20,469 nucleotides of DNA, taken from JAUWCW01 sp030609125 [NCBI: Candidatus Rokuibacteriota bacterium] (GTDB lineage: Bacteria > JAUVQV01). Position 1 is the first letter of the stretch; every line of letters starts with the position of its first letter. Both the position numbers and the translations under genes were made by a program. Where the stretch lies: NCBI GenBank assembly GCA_030609125.1, contig JAUWCW010000010.1:1-20469 (forward strand), read 5' to 3'. Shown in pieces: positions 6,538 through 14,104 of this stretch. The notes under the pieces were generated by a model. The model was not told where the DNA came from and ran no database searches. It worked only from the letters and a program-made list of their open reading frames with translations.

Positions 6538-7641
6538 TCAGCGCGCTCGGTTGAGGGGGGCGAGGGAGGGGAGGGTGAACCGGCCCTTGGCGAAGACAGT
6601 CTTCCCGTCGATGACGACCCGGCCCGCGCGTCCCAGCCGGGTGACGATGTCCCAGTGGATTGCCGAGCGATTGCCGTTGAAGCAGCGGCGGTAAGCGTTG
6701 CCGAGGGCGAGGTGGATGGAGCCGAACATTTTCTCGTCGAAGAGGGTGCTCCCCACGGGCTCCCTGATCCTCCGGTTGGTGCCGAAGGAGAACTCGCCCA
6801 CGTACCTCGCGCCGGGGTCGATGTCAAGGATGCGGTTCAGCGCCCTTTCTCCCGACCGGCACGTTGCCTTTACCGCCTTGCCTCGCGAGAACTCGAGAAC
6901 GATGCTCTCGAAGGTTCGCCCGTCATAGGTCGTCGGGCAGTTGAAGGTGATGATCCCTTCCACCGAGCGCCTCACCGGCGCCGAGAAGACCTCCCCGTCG
7001 GGAAGGTTCCTCTGTCCGTCGGCCTTGACCCCGGGGAGCCCTTTGAGACTGAAGGAGAAGTCCGTTCCGGGAGCCTCGACATGGACCCTGTCGGCCCGCT
7101 CCAGGAGACGTCGCAGCGGCTCCTGCTTTCTCGACTCCCGCGCCCAGTCGAGATTACAGGCGCGGAAGGTGAAGTCCTCGTACTCCTCGAGGGACATCCC
7201 CGCGCTCTGGGCGGCGCCGTGGGTGGGATAGCGGCAGACGACCCAGCGGGTGTGATTTACGCGCCGGTCGAGGAGGGGGCGGAGGGTCTTCTCGTGAAGC
7301 AGCTGCAGCTCCTGGTCGGAGCCGGCGTAGACCTTCGAGTTCTGCACCGCCCCGATGCCGATGGAGACGTCGACCTTCTTCAGAAAGTCGAGCTTGTGGC
7401 GGGGAAAACGGGAGAGCTGCTCCCGCGTCCCGAAGCGGTAGAGATCCTTCGTGATCTCCGGGAAGCTGAAGGAGATCTCCACGTGGGCCGCCCGGCGGAG
7501 GAGGCAGAGGCGGTGCACCTCCTTGACGAGGGGCACGCACTCCTCCCCGACGGCGCTGATGAGGACTACGTCCCCCTTATTCACCGCCGTGGAGTAGTTG
7601 ACGATGATGCCTGCGAGCTTCCTGATTCTCGGGTCGTTCAC
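6538..7641 (-). CDS. Family M29 metallo-aminopeptidase (AmpS/PepS type)
   Basis: This 367-residue cytoplasmic enzyme should remove N-terminal residues from peptides with a pair of divalent metal ions. The metal ligands of the M29 family can be placed: E217 in LPDGEVF, E283 in GEFSFGTN, H310 in GSIHLALG, Y317, and H329 and D331 in SAIHWD. The spacing from E217 to E283 equals that remembered for S. aureus AmpS. The N-terminal half (DPRIRKLAxIIVxYSxxVxKGDVVLI) is also typical. It is somewhat shorter than the roughly 400-residue usual length. The start is GTG at 7641 with AAGGAGG 11 bases upstream; the gene begins seven bases after the acyltransferase stop, so the two form an operon. About 216 bases without a gene follow before the ABC operon. 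Confidence 0.87.
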   Translation of the reverse strand: MNDPRIRKLAGIIVNYSTAVNKGDVVLISAVGEECVPLVKEVHRLCLLRRAAHVEISFSFPEITKDLYRFGTREQLSRFPRHKLDFLKKVDVSIGIGAVQNSKVYAGSDQELQLLHEKTLRPLLDRRVNHTRWVVCRYPTHGAAQSAGMSLEEYEDFTFRACNLDWARESRKQEPLRRLLERADRVHVEAPGTDFSFSLKGLPGVKADGQRNLPDGEVFSAPVRRSVEGIITFNCPTTYDGRTFESIVLEFSRGKAVKATCRSGERALNRILDIDPGARYVGEFSFGTNRRIREPVGSTLFDEKMFGSIHLALGNAYRRCFNGNRSAIHWDIVTRLGRAGRVVIDGKTVFAKGRFTLPSLAPLNRAR

Positions 7642-7648
7642 TCTCTTT

Positions 7649-9028
7649 TCATCCTCCTTCGGAGTGCGCGTTGTCGCGGTACTCGACCGCCATCCCGGCG
7701 ACCTGGTCGGCCAGGGCCCGGCGCCGCTCTCTCAGGTCGTTCCAGACCCTGCGCCCGCCGCGGAGCCGGAGGTAGCTGAGAGACTCGCGCCAGAAGCTCC
7801 CGCGCTCCTCGTGGAAGTTCATGGCGATGTACCCGGTGAGCGGTGCAAGGAGGGCCGTCACGACGGCCCAGGTTCCCCCGAGAAAGATGCCGGCCAGGAC
7901 GGTCTCGAGGGCCCAGGCGATGGGGTAGATGAAGATGCCTCCGAAGATCTTCATGGTGCCCAGCATCTGCGGGGTTTCGCGCTCCTTGCGGGCGACGTGC
8001 TTTGTCGCCTCGTACGGGAGCCAGTTGAGGAGGGTCCCGATCAGGGCGATGGGCAGAAGAACGACCAGCCGGCCCAGCGTCCGCAGAAGGTAGCCCGCGA
8101 CGCGGCTCCGGGAGTAGCTCGATACGACCTGCTCGTCGCGCAGGCCGGTGGCGCGCAGCATCCTGTCGTAGCGTTCGACGTCGCGGGCCAGTGCGGCGAC
8201 CTGGTCCGGGGCGCGCTCCTTCATCACTTCGTACCCTTCGGCGAACCGCTTTCTCACCTCGAAGAGGCTGGCCATGCCGAGACGCTCGGGCAGCTCCGAG
8301 GGGCCCCGGGCGTAGAGGTCGCCGGCCCTTTCCAGGAGGCGCGCCTCCTCCCACGAACCGTAGTTGAGGGTGACGCCGCGGAGCGCTTCCTCCACGCGGG
8401 CGGTCAGGGCGTTGCGCGCTCCGCGCTGATCGTCCGCCTGGCGGGCAGCCTCCGCTGAGGGATCGACGGGTTCTCCAACGGTCAGGAGCGCCCTGGACCT
8501 GAAGAGGTGCTTGGCGTCGAAGGTCAGCCCCACGGGAACGATCTTTATGCCGAGGGGTCCGTATTTTTCCTCCGCGCCGAGGACGATGCGGGCCACGCCC
8601 GTCTTGACGGGCATCATGGACGGCTCGGTGTAGCTCACACCTTCGGGAAAAATGCCGATCACCGCTCCCTCGGCCAGCGCCCTGTAGCAGGCGTCGAAGG
8701 TCTGCAGGTTCTGCGAGGCCCGCGTTCCCTTGTCCTGTATCCGGTAGACGGGAACGCTGCCGGCGAGCCGGAGGAAGGGACGGACCGTCCAGATGTCCCA
8801 GAGGGTGTGTTTGGCGAGAAAGCGCGGTGTCCGCGGTAGAAAGCCGGTAACCAGGACCGGGTCCACCAGGGCGTTGGGGTGGTTGGCGGCGTAGACGAGC
8901 GGCCCCTCCCGCGGGACGCGGCCGGCTCCCTCGACCTGGATCTCCCGGAAGAAGAGTGAGCCCATCAGGCGGGCGAAGGCCCTGGTGAAACGCTCGAAAG
9001 CGCGGCGGGACCCCTGCGTGTCGGACAT
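7649..9028 (-). CDS. PlsC-type glycerolipid acyltransferase with C-terminal membrane extension
   Basis: This 459-residue protein has an N-terminal acyltransferase domain (about 20-230) with the catalytic NHPNALVD (H50, D56) and the substrate-binding FPEG (127-130). It should transfer an acyl chain to lysophosphatidate, glycerol-3-phosphate or a related alcohol at the membrane. Standard PlsC proteins are about 240 residues. Here a helical charged region follows, then two or more membrane segments (LGRLVVLLPIALIGTLLNWL and a stretch from IFGGIFIYPIAWALETVL through LLAPLTGYIAM) and a basic C-terminal helix. Similar long forms exist in several phyla and are usually annotated only as acyltransferases. 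The ATG at 9028 has GGAGG eight bases upstream. It is the first gene of an operon with the aminopeptidase and is transcribed away from the MFS gene. Confidence 0.8.
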   Translation of the reverse strand: MSDTQGSRRAFERFTRAFARLMGSLFFREIQVEGAGRVPREGPLVYAANHPNALVDPVLVTGFLPRTPRFLAKHTLWDIWTVRPFLRLAGSVPVYRIQDKGTRASQNLQTFDACYRALAEGAVIGIFPEGVSYTEPSMMPVKTGVARIVLGAEEKYGPLGIKIVPVGLTFDAKHLFRSRALLTVGEPVDPSAEAARQADDQRGARNALTARVEEALRGVTLNYGSWEEARLLERAGDLYARGPSELPERLGMASLFEVRKRFAEGYEVMKERAPDQVAALARDVERYDRMLRATGLRDEQVVSSYSRSRVAGYLLRTLGRLVVLLPIALIGTLLNWLPYEATKHVARKERETPQMLGTMKIFGGIFIYPIAWALETVLAGIFLGGTWAVVTALLAPLTGYIAMNFHEERGSFWRESLSYLRLRGGRRVWNDLRERRRALADQVAGMAVEYRDNAHSEGG

Positions 9029-9053
9029 GGAACAACCCTCCCGGAGAGGTTTT

Positions 9054-9083
9054 CTTGTACCCCCGCTGAGCCCGCCCTGTCAA
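9054..9083 (-). promoter_or_regulatory. Promoter for the acyltransferase-aminopeptidase operon
   Basis: On the minus strand there is a perfect -35 TTGACA (9078-9083), an 18-base spacer and -10 TACAAG (9054-9059, 4 of 6). Transcription would start near 9047, about 20 bases before the ATG. The -35 box is inside one arm of an inverted repeat shared with the divergent promoter. Confidence 0.45.
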
Positions 9084-9114
9084 GCAAGGGCTCAGGTCCG
9101 CACTCTTGACAGGG
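9075..9114. repeat. Perfect 10-base inverted repeat holding both divergent -35 boxes
   Basis: CCCTGTCAAG (9075-9084) and CTTGACAGGG (9105-9114) are exact reverse complements separated by 20 bases. Each arm contains TTGACA reading outward. The dyad centre is midway between the acyltransferase and MFS genes, a natural place for one dimeric regulator to control both. Confidence 0.55.
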
Positions 9115-9134
9115 GGCGCTCTGGACGCTATGAG
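9106..9134 (+). promoter_or_regulatory. Promoter for the MFS transporter gene
   Basis: TTGACA (9106-9111), a 17-base spacer and TATGAG (9129-9134, 4 of 6) make a good sigma-70 type promoter. The start of transcription would be near 9141, giving a leader of about 90 bases before the GTG at 9230. Confidence 0.5.
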
Positions 9135-9229
9135 TTCAATGCCGGGTTTTTGGGGCCGGCACAACGGGACTCTGTTACTCCTCTGACTCAATCCGGCAGG
9201 GGGCCGCAATCGGGAAAGGCGGTGCATCG

Positions 9230-10534
9230 GTGGGGCAGCTGAACAGGAAGGCGATCGCCGGGTGGAGCCTGTACGACTGGGCCAACTCCGCTTTCGCCAC
9301 CACGGTCATGGCGGGCTTCTTCCCCATTTTCTTCAAGCAGTACTGGAGTGCCGGCGCCGACGCGACGGTGAGCACCGCCCGCCTGGGACTGGCCAACTCG
9401 ATAGGAGGTGTCCTCGTCGCCGCCTGCGCCCCGCTCCTGGGGGCCATTGCCGACAGGGGCTCCTCCCGCAAGAGGTTCCTTATCTTCTTCGCCTTTATGG
9501 GAGTTGTGATGACCTCCTCCCTCACCTTCGTGGCCCACGGAAACTGGCAGCTGGCGGCTTTTCTCTTCGTCTGCGCCACCATCGGTTTTTCGGGGAGCAA
9601 CATTTTCTACGACGCCCTGCTCACCGTCGTCTCTCCCGAGAAGAAGCTGGACCAGATCTCGGCCCTGGGGTTCGCCGTGGGGTATCTCGGAGGAGGGGTC
9701 CTCTTTTCCTTCAATGTCTGGATGACACTGCGGCCAGAGACCTTCGGCTTCGCCGATGCCGTCGCGGCGGTGAAGTTCTCCTTCCTCACCGTGGGGATAT
9801 GGTGGGCGGTCTTTTCACTCCCGCTCATTATCTTCGTGAAGGAGCCCGACGGGGCGCGGGAGCAGGCGGGTTTCGCCATGCTGCGCGCCGGCGCACGGCA
9901 GCTCGGCAGCACGTTCAGGGAGATCCGCCACCTCAAGACCATCGCCCTCTTCCTGGCGGCGTACTGGCTCTACATCGACGGCGTGGACACCATCGTCCGC
10001 ATGGCCGTCGACTACGGCATGTCCATCGGCTTCGAGCCCAACGACCTGATCCTGGCCCTTCTGATGACGCAGTTCGTCGGCTTCCCGTCGGCCATCGCCT
10101 TCGGGCAGATCGGCAGGAAGATCGGCGCCAAGAGGGCGATCCTCATCGCCATCGGCGTCTACCTGATCATCTCCATCTGGGGGGCTTTCATGAAGGAGCG
10201 CCACGAGTTCTTCATCATGGCCGGCGCCATCGGCCTCGTCCAGGGCGGGGTCCAGGCGCTGAGCCGCTCTTTTTATGCCAGGATCATCCCCGCCGATAAA
10301 GCGGCGGAGTACTTCGGTTTCTACAACATGCTCGGCAAGTTCGCCGCCGTCATCGGGCCGGTGCTCATGGGGGGGACGGGTCTGCTCGTAAGGTCCCTCG
10401 GCTACAGCAGCGACACTGCGTCGAGGGTGAGCATCACGTCCCTGGCGCTTCTTTTCATCGCCGGCGGAACGCTCCTGCTCTTCGTCGACGAAGAAAAGGG
10501 AAGAAGGGAAGCGGCCTACCTCACCTCAAAATAG
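9230..10534 (+). CDS. MFS transporter, UMF1/Atg22-like family
   Basis: This 434-residue inner-membrane protein has about twelve hydrophobic helices in two halves. The N-terminus AGWSLYDWANSAFATTVMAG (10-29) is the hallmark of the UMF1 family related to yeast vacuolar Atg22, which exports amino acids; bacterial substrates are mostly unknown. Other family features are GAIADRGSSRKRF in the first cytoplasmic loop, the central helix-loop AAYWLYIDGVDTIVRMAVDYG, and QGGVQALSRSFYARIIP. The start is GTG at 9230, with AAAGGCGG upstream; no ATG is available before the conserved N-terminus. It is a single-gene unit, divergent from the acyltransferase and ending at a terminator shared with the opposing methyltransferase gene. 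Confidence 0.88.
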   Translation: MGQLNRKAIAGWSLYDWANSAFATTVMAGFFPIFFKQYWSAGADATVSTARLGLANSIGGVLVAACAPLLGAIADRGSSRKRFLIFFAFMGVVMTSSLTFVAHGNWQLAAFLFVCATIGFSGSNIFYDALLTVVSPEKKLDQISALGFAVGYLGGGVLFSFNVWMTLRPETFGFADAVAAVKFSFLTVGIWWAVFSLPLIIFVKEPDGAREQAGFAMLRAGARQLGSTFREIRHLKTIALFLAAYWLYIDGVDTIVRMAVDYGMSIGFEPNDLILALLMTQFVGFPSAIAFGQIGRKIGAKRAILIAIGVYLIISIWGAFMKERHEFFIMAGAIGLVQGGVQALSRSFYARIIPADKAAEYFGFYNMLGKFAAVIGPVLMGGTGLLVRSLGYSSDTASRVSITSLALLFIAGGTLLLFVDEEKGRREAAYLTSK

Positions 10535-10544
10535 AAGGCACGCG

Positions 10545-10593
10545 AAAAAGGTATCCGATGTGCTCTTGCGGGGAAGATAAATCAGATACCTTT
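10545..10593. terminator. Bidirectional intrinsic terminator between converging genes
   Basis: Arms at 10547-10559 and 10581-10593 pair over 13 positions with one mismatch (AAAGGTATC-GAT against ATC-GATACCTTT), around a 21-base loop. On the minus strand the stem ends in TTTTT (10545-10549), a good U tract for the methyltransferase transcript; on the plus strand it ends in TTTCTT for the MFS transcript. The methyltransferase stop codon (10582-10584) lies within the stem. Confidence 0.6.
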
Positions 10594-11193
10594 CTTGTGG
10601 ACGGAGAGGATGAGTTCGTCCTCCATGAGGTCGTCGTGAAGGGTCGCTGAAGGGGAGAGTTCTTCGCGGGCGAAGCCCAGCAGTGCCTCCGGTTCCTCGT
10701 AGTGCATGTCCATCTCCCTGTACGCCGCGCGGGCGGAAGGAACGTTGAGGTGGAGGCTCTCGCGGCACATCGGCATGAGCTTCCTGAGAGACGCGCGCAG
10801 CGAATCCGCGATCCCGGCGATGCGCAGATTGAAGACGCCGCAGATGAGGATCACATCGAAGGTGCGGTCCAGCCGCTCCTCTTCGATGTCGTGAACGAGG
10901 AACTCAACTTCCGGGTGCTTCCGCCGCGCCAGGCCGACGAGATTTTCATTGACGTCGATGCCGCAGTAGCGCACCAGACGCCCGCTGTCGCGAAAGAAAC
11001 CGTAGAGGTCTCCCTTGCCGCAGCCAAAGTCGAGGACATCCTTGCCCGTAAGGTCGCCCGCAGCTTCGAGGATGGCGAGGTATCTGGAGTGCTGGCCCAC
11101 TGAGGTCCACCGCAGCGCCTCCGGCAAGTCGCCGAACCTGGCAAGGTGACGGTCGTAGAACCTGAGCAGCTCGTCCTTGCCGTACGGATCCAT
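10582..11193 (-). CDS. Class I SAM-dependent methyltransferase
   Basis: This 203-residue soluble protein has the Rossmann-type SAM-binding core. Motif I is VLDFGCGKGDL (53-63), followed by the acidic motif II in YCGIDVNENLV, then EFLVHDIEEERLDRTFDVILICGVFNLR, where motifs III and IV are expected. A helical N-terminus (FYDRHLARFGDLPEALRWTSVGQHSRY) precedes the core. The substrate is unknown; the layout resembles small-molecule methyltransferases rather than RNA or DNA enzymes. The ATG at 11193 has no clear ribosome binding site: its upstream stretch on the coding strand is pyrimidine-rich. It follows the unknown gene at 11230-11646 by 36 bases and probably shares its transcript with pckG. Confidence 0.78.
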   Translation of the reverse strand: MDPYGKDELLRFYDRHLARFGDLPEALRWTSVGQHSRYLAILEAAGDLTGKDVLDFGCGKGDLYGFFRDSGRLVRYCGIDVNENLVGLARRKHPEVEFLVHDIEEERLDRTFDVILICGVFNLRIAGIADSLRASLRKLMPMCRESLHLNVPSARAAYREMDMHYEEPEALLGFAREELSPSATLHDDLMEDELILSVHKKGI

Positions 11194-11229
11194 GGGACTC
11201 GTTTCAGGAAAGAGGGGAGGGAGAGCGCA

Positions 11230-11646
11230 TCAGGCTTCCTTGAGATCCAGCTCTTTTTTCAGCCAGTCAACGATCTCGTCGGTGATGGCGTACATGGCAT
11301 TCGCCGGAGGGTCGGGTGGGGAATCGATGGCCCTCTTGAGCATTTCCGCGGGGATCTCGTCAATCCTGCCCACGGTGGTCATGACGCCTTCCTTGCCGAC
11401 CCTCATCAGCATGAGGGTTGGGGGATCCTCGTGGGTTTCGATGTAGAAGGAGCAGCCCGCGGTGTCCCTGACAGCCTTCGGTCCGACGCGGGGCGCCATG
11501 ATCATCTGCGGCGTCACGTCGAAGCGAATCCTCGCCAGGAGGTCGGGGCGTCTCTTGATGTCCTTCAGTTCCTGAAGGGCAAAGACGTTGAGGCTCTCGG
11601 CGAACTCGTTGAGTTCCTGTATCTTCTTCGGGTCTGTAGGATGCAT
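11230..11646 (-). CDS. Unrecognised soluble protein downstream of pckG
   Basis: I do not recognise a family. The 138-residue protein has no signal peptide or membrane segment. The first 40 residues are charged and helical (IQELNEFAESLNVFALQELKDIKRRPDLLARI). A strand-rich centre follows (FDVTPQMIMAPR, CSFYIETHEDPPTLMLMRVG, GVMTTVGRIDEIP), and a C-terminal helix DEIVDWLKKELDL closes it. There is one cysteine (C65). ATG 11646 is chosen because GGAAGG lies five bases upstream; a GTG six bases earlier is less well placed. It follows pckG by 17 bases on the same strand, so it is probably co-transcribed with it and possibly connected to PEP carboxykinase or central metabolism. Confidence 0.7.
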   Translation of the reverse strand: MHPTDPKKIQELNEFAESLNVFALQELKDIKRRPDLLARIRFDVTPQMIMAPRVGPKAVRDTAGCSFYIETHEDPPTLMLMRVGKEGVMTTVGRIDEIPAEMLKRAIDSPPDPPANAMYAITDEIVDWLKKELDLKEA

Positions 11647-11663
11647 GCTCACCTTCCTTTGAT

Positions 11664-13457
11664 TCAGGAACGTTCGAGTCGTTCCTTGAGTTTTCCCAGC
11701 TCTTTCCTGAGCCGCCCCGGCAGCCGGTCGCCGAACTGGTCGAAGTGGGCCTGGATATCGGGAATTTCGGCCTTCATCGCCTCGGTGTCGACGGTCAGGA
11801 GTTCGGTCATGTCCTCGGCACTGACGTCGAGGCCGCTGATGTCCAGCCCGCCCTCTTCGGGCATCAGGCCTATGGGGGTCTCCTTTGCCCCGACCGTTCC
11901 GTCAACGCGGTCACACATCCACTTCAGGACCCGGCTGTTCTCTCCAAAGCCCGGCCAGAGCCAGCGGCCGTCGGGGGTCTGCCTGAACCAGTTGACGTAG
12001 AAGATCCTGGGGGCTTTTTCCCCCAGCCGGTCGCCCATGTCGAACCAGTGATGGAAGTAGTCGCCCATGTTGTAGCCGCAGAAGGGCTTCATGGCGAAGG
12101 GGTCACGGCGCAGGTTGCCGACGGCGCCGATATTGGCGGCAGTGGTTTCCGAGGCGGCGGTGGCTCCGAGAAAGACGCCGTGGTTCCAGTTGAAGGCCTC
12201 GTGTACCAGGGGCACCACCGAGGTCCGGCGGCCGCCGAAAATGAAGATGTCGATGGGGACGCCTTCCGGGTTTTCCCAATCCGGGCTGATCGTCGGGCAC
12301 TGGGAAGCGGGGGCGGTGAAACGGGCGTTGGGGTGCGCCGCGGCCTCCGGGCTCTCAGGCGTCCAATCGCGGCACTTCCAGTCGATGGCGTGCGACGGGA
12401 CGGGCCCGTCCATCCCTTCCCACCAGATGTCGCCGTCGTCGGTGAGGGCGCAGTTGGTGAAGATGCAGTTTTCTTTCAAGGTGTCCATCGCCATCGGGTT
12501 GGTCTCATATGAGGTCCCGGGGGCAACGCCGAAGAAGCCGGCCTCCGGATTGATGGCGTAGAGCCTGCCGTCGGGGCCGACCTTCATCCAGGCGATGTCG
12601 TCCCCGATGGTCTCCACCTTCCATCCCGGTATGGTGGGCCGGAGCATGGCCAGGTTGGTTTTGCCGCAGGCTGACGGAAAGGCCCCGCCGATGTGGTACT
12701 GCTTCCCCTCGGGGCTGGTCAGGCGCAGGATGAGCATGTGTTCCGCCATCCAGCCCTCCCGCCTGGCAATCGCCGAGGCGATGCGCAGGGCGAGGCACTT
12801 CTTGCCCAGAAGGGCGTTGCCGCCGTAGCCTGAGCCGTAGGACCAGATGGTGTTCTCCTGGGGAAAGTGGCTGATGTACTTCTTCTCCAGCGGGGCGCAG
12901 GGCCAGGTGACGTCTTTCTGCCCGGGCTTGAGGGGTGCGCCGATGGAGTGCAGGCAGGGGACGAACTCCCCGTCCGTGCCGAGCACTTCCAGGACCCTCG
13001 ATCCCACCCGGGTCATGATGTGCATGTTGCAGACCACGTAGGGGCTGTCGGTGATCTCGACACCGATCTTCGCCAGCGGAGAGCCGACGGGTCCCATCGA
13101 AAAGGGGATGACGTACATTGTGCGCCCCCCCATGCAGCCGTCGTAGAGCTCCAGCATCCGCGGCTTGAGTTCGTCGGGATCCATCCAGTTGTTCGTCGGG
13201 CCCGCCTCGTCCTGCGTGGGCGTGCTTATGTAGGTCTGGTCCTCCACCCGGGCCACGTCCGAAGGGTCGGAGCAGAAGGCAAAACTGTTGGGTCTCTTCT
13301 TCAGGGGAGTGGCCCCTCCCTGCTCGACCATAAGGGCCATCAGGCGGTCGTACTCTTCCTTTGATCCGTCACACCATTCCACGCGCGCGGGCTTGCACAT
13401 CGCCGCCACTTCCTTAACCCAGCGGTTCAGCCCTTCATGGTTGCAGCTCACAGTCAT
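11664..13457 (-). CDS. pckG: Phosphoenolpyruvate carboxykinase (GTP)
   Basis: This 597-residue cytoplasmic enzyme interconverts oxaloacetate plus GTP with PEP, CO2 and GDP, the entry step of gluconeogenesis or an anaplerotic CO2-fixing step. Length is normal for the GTP class. The P-loop ACGKTN is at 263-268 with K266; C264 corresponds to the reactive cysteine of animal enzymes. Other class features are [35 protein letters not shown] and [13 protein letters not shown]. The open frame extends 32 codons further upstream, but ATG 13457 begins where the family begins and has GGAG about nine bases upstream. It has its own promoter (13606-13634) and heads a probable operon with the unknown protein and the methyltransferase. 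Confidence 0.95.
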   Translation of the reverse strand: MTVSCNHEGLNRWVKEVAAMCKPARVEWCDGSKEEYDRLMALMVEQGGATPLKKRPNSFAFCSDPSDVARVEDQTYISTPTQDEAGPTNNWMDPDELKPRMLELYDGCMGGRTMYVIPFSMGPVGSPLAKIGVEITDSPYVVCNMHIMTRVGSRVLEVLGTDGEFVPCLHSIGAPLKPGQKDVTWPCAPLEKKYISHFPQENTIWSYGSGYGGNALLGKKCLALRIASAIARREGWMAEHMLILRLTSPEGKQYHIGGAFPSACGKTNLAMLRPTIPGWKVETIGDDIAWMKVGPDGRLYAINPEAGFFGVAPGTSYETNPMAMDTLKENCIFTNCALTDDGDIWWEGMDGPVPSHAIDWKCRDWTPESPEAAAHPNARFTAPASQCPTISPDWENPEGVPIDIFIFGGRRTSVVPLVHEAFNWNHGVFLGATAASETTAANIGAVGNLRRDPFAMKPFCGYNMGDYFHHWFDMGDRLGEKAPRIFYVNWFRQTPDGRWLWPGFGENSRVLKWMCDRVDGTVGAKETPIGLMPEEGGLDISGLDVSAEDMTELLTVDTEAMKAEIPDIQAHFDQFGDRLPGRLRKELGKLKERLERS

Positions 13458-13603
13458 CCGTCTTTCTCCATCTTCCAGACTCGCGTTTTCAGGCGGTTCC
13501 GGCTGATTTGCCGACTGCCGGCGCGAGTGCCTTGCACGAACCGTTGTGTTCAAGAGTAAATCAGCTCGAAATCACATCTGGGATAACAACGATTGCAGTT
13601 GAG

Positions 13604-13617
13604 AAAGTATATACTTT
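13604..13617. promoter_or_regulatory. 14-base perfect palindrome over the pckG -10 box (operator candidate)
   Basis: AAAGTATATACTTT is its own reverse complement. It overlaps the -10 box of the proposed pckG promoter, so a dimeric protein bound here would block RNA polymerase. Short AT-rich palindromes also arise by chance around -10 boxes. Confidence 0.4.
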
Positions 13618-13634
13618 TCCAGAGCGCCCGTCCA
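13606..13634 (-). promoter_or_regulatory. Promoter for pckG
   Basis: On the minus strand: -35 TGGACG (13629-13634, 4 of 6), a 17-base spacer, and -10 TATACT (13606-13611, 5 of 6). Transcription would begin near 13599, leaving an untranslated leader of roughly 140 bases before the ATG. The leader has GC-rich self-complementary stretches but no structure I can name. Confidence 0.5.
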
Positions 13635-13638
13635 CTCC

Positions 13639-13693
13639 GTCATTCTGAGCCCCTCATTTTGTCATCCCGAGCCCTTCGGCTTGTCATTTATCC
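13639..13693. repeat. Degenerate 22-base tandem repeat
   Basis: Units begin GTCATTCTGAGCCC (13639), GTCATCCCGAGCCC (13661) and GTCATTTATCC (13683, partial). The first 14 bases of units 1 and 2 agree at 12 positions, and the whole units at 16 of 22. The third runs into the trmO stop codon. The wording TCATTCTGAGC / TCATCCCGAGC resembles short dispersed intergenic repeats common in many bacterial genomes (from memory). Confidence 0.45.
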
Positions 13694-14098
13694 ATCAAGG
13701 CTCGGCCTGTGCGGCCGTATGTCAAGCACGGGTGTGCCGTCCACGGCGTCGACGCCGCGAACGCGAAGAGACGTACCCCGGACCTCCAGGAGTTCCACGG
13801 TGTAGATGGCAAAAGGATTGGGGCGCAGGGGGCTGCGGGTGGCGAAGACCCCACGGGCCGGGCTGGCGGGATCGCCCCGGGGGTTAACCTTCAGCCGGCC
13901 TCTCCCGGCGAGGTGGAGCCAGCAGACGACCAGGAGCCGTTCGTTTTCCTCAATCCCCGACAGCGCTTCCGCGTAGGCCGGATCGATCTCCAGGGTCGCC
14001 TCCGTGCCCGTGTCCCTCCCCTGCCGGGGAGCGTCGGCGGGGTCGGTGAGGGCGGAGCGGACTTTCCCGATAGGCACGACTGAGTAGCTCTCCGCCAC
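13688..14098 (-). CDS. trmO: tRNA N6-threonylcarbamoyladenosine methyltransferase (TrmO/TsaA family)
   Basis: The family adds a methyl group from SAM to the t6A base at position 37 of certain tRNAs. The 136-residue protein shows the family sequence in order: PIGKVRS (9-15), a central WLHLAGRGRL strand, the core RGVFATRSPLRPNP (82-95) and VRGVDAVDGTPVLDIRPH (113-130). It is the short single-domain form; E. coli TrmO has an additional C-terminal domain of about 80-100 residues that is absent here, so it might act on a different substrate, as other UPF0066 members may. The start is GTG at 14098, with GGGGAG about ten bases upstream, six bases after the sppA stop; the two genes form an operon. 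Confidence 0.85.
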   Translation of the reverse strand: MAESYSVVPIGKVRSALTDPADAPRQGRDTGTEATLEIDPAYAEALSGIEENERLLVVCWLHLAGRGRLKVNPRGDPASPARGVFATRSPLRPNPFAIYTVELLEVRGTSLRVRGVDAVDGTPVLDIRPHRPSLDG

Positions 14099-14104
14099 GG
14101 CGGC

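Noticed and set aside
6427-7779. Long plus-strand open frame opposite the aminopeptidase
   Set aside because: It lies antisense to a gene with an intact M29 active site; its protein is acidic, glycine-rich and without recognisable domains, a usual by-product of GC-rich DNA.
9138-9185. Short open frame (MPGFWGRHN...) in the MFS leader as a leader peptide
   Set aside because: No ribosome binding site and no regulatory codon run; likely chance.
7638-9227. 529-codon minus-strand open frame overlapping the acyltransferase
   Set aside because: Arginine- and proline-rich frame-shifted shadow of the PlsC-containing gene; the latter has HxxxxD, FPEG and a good ribosome binding site.
13661-13682. AGCC-CTTC-GGCT mini-hairpin as a trmO terminator
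   Set aside because: Only four base pairs and no T tract after it; it is better explained as part of the 22-base repeat.
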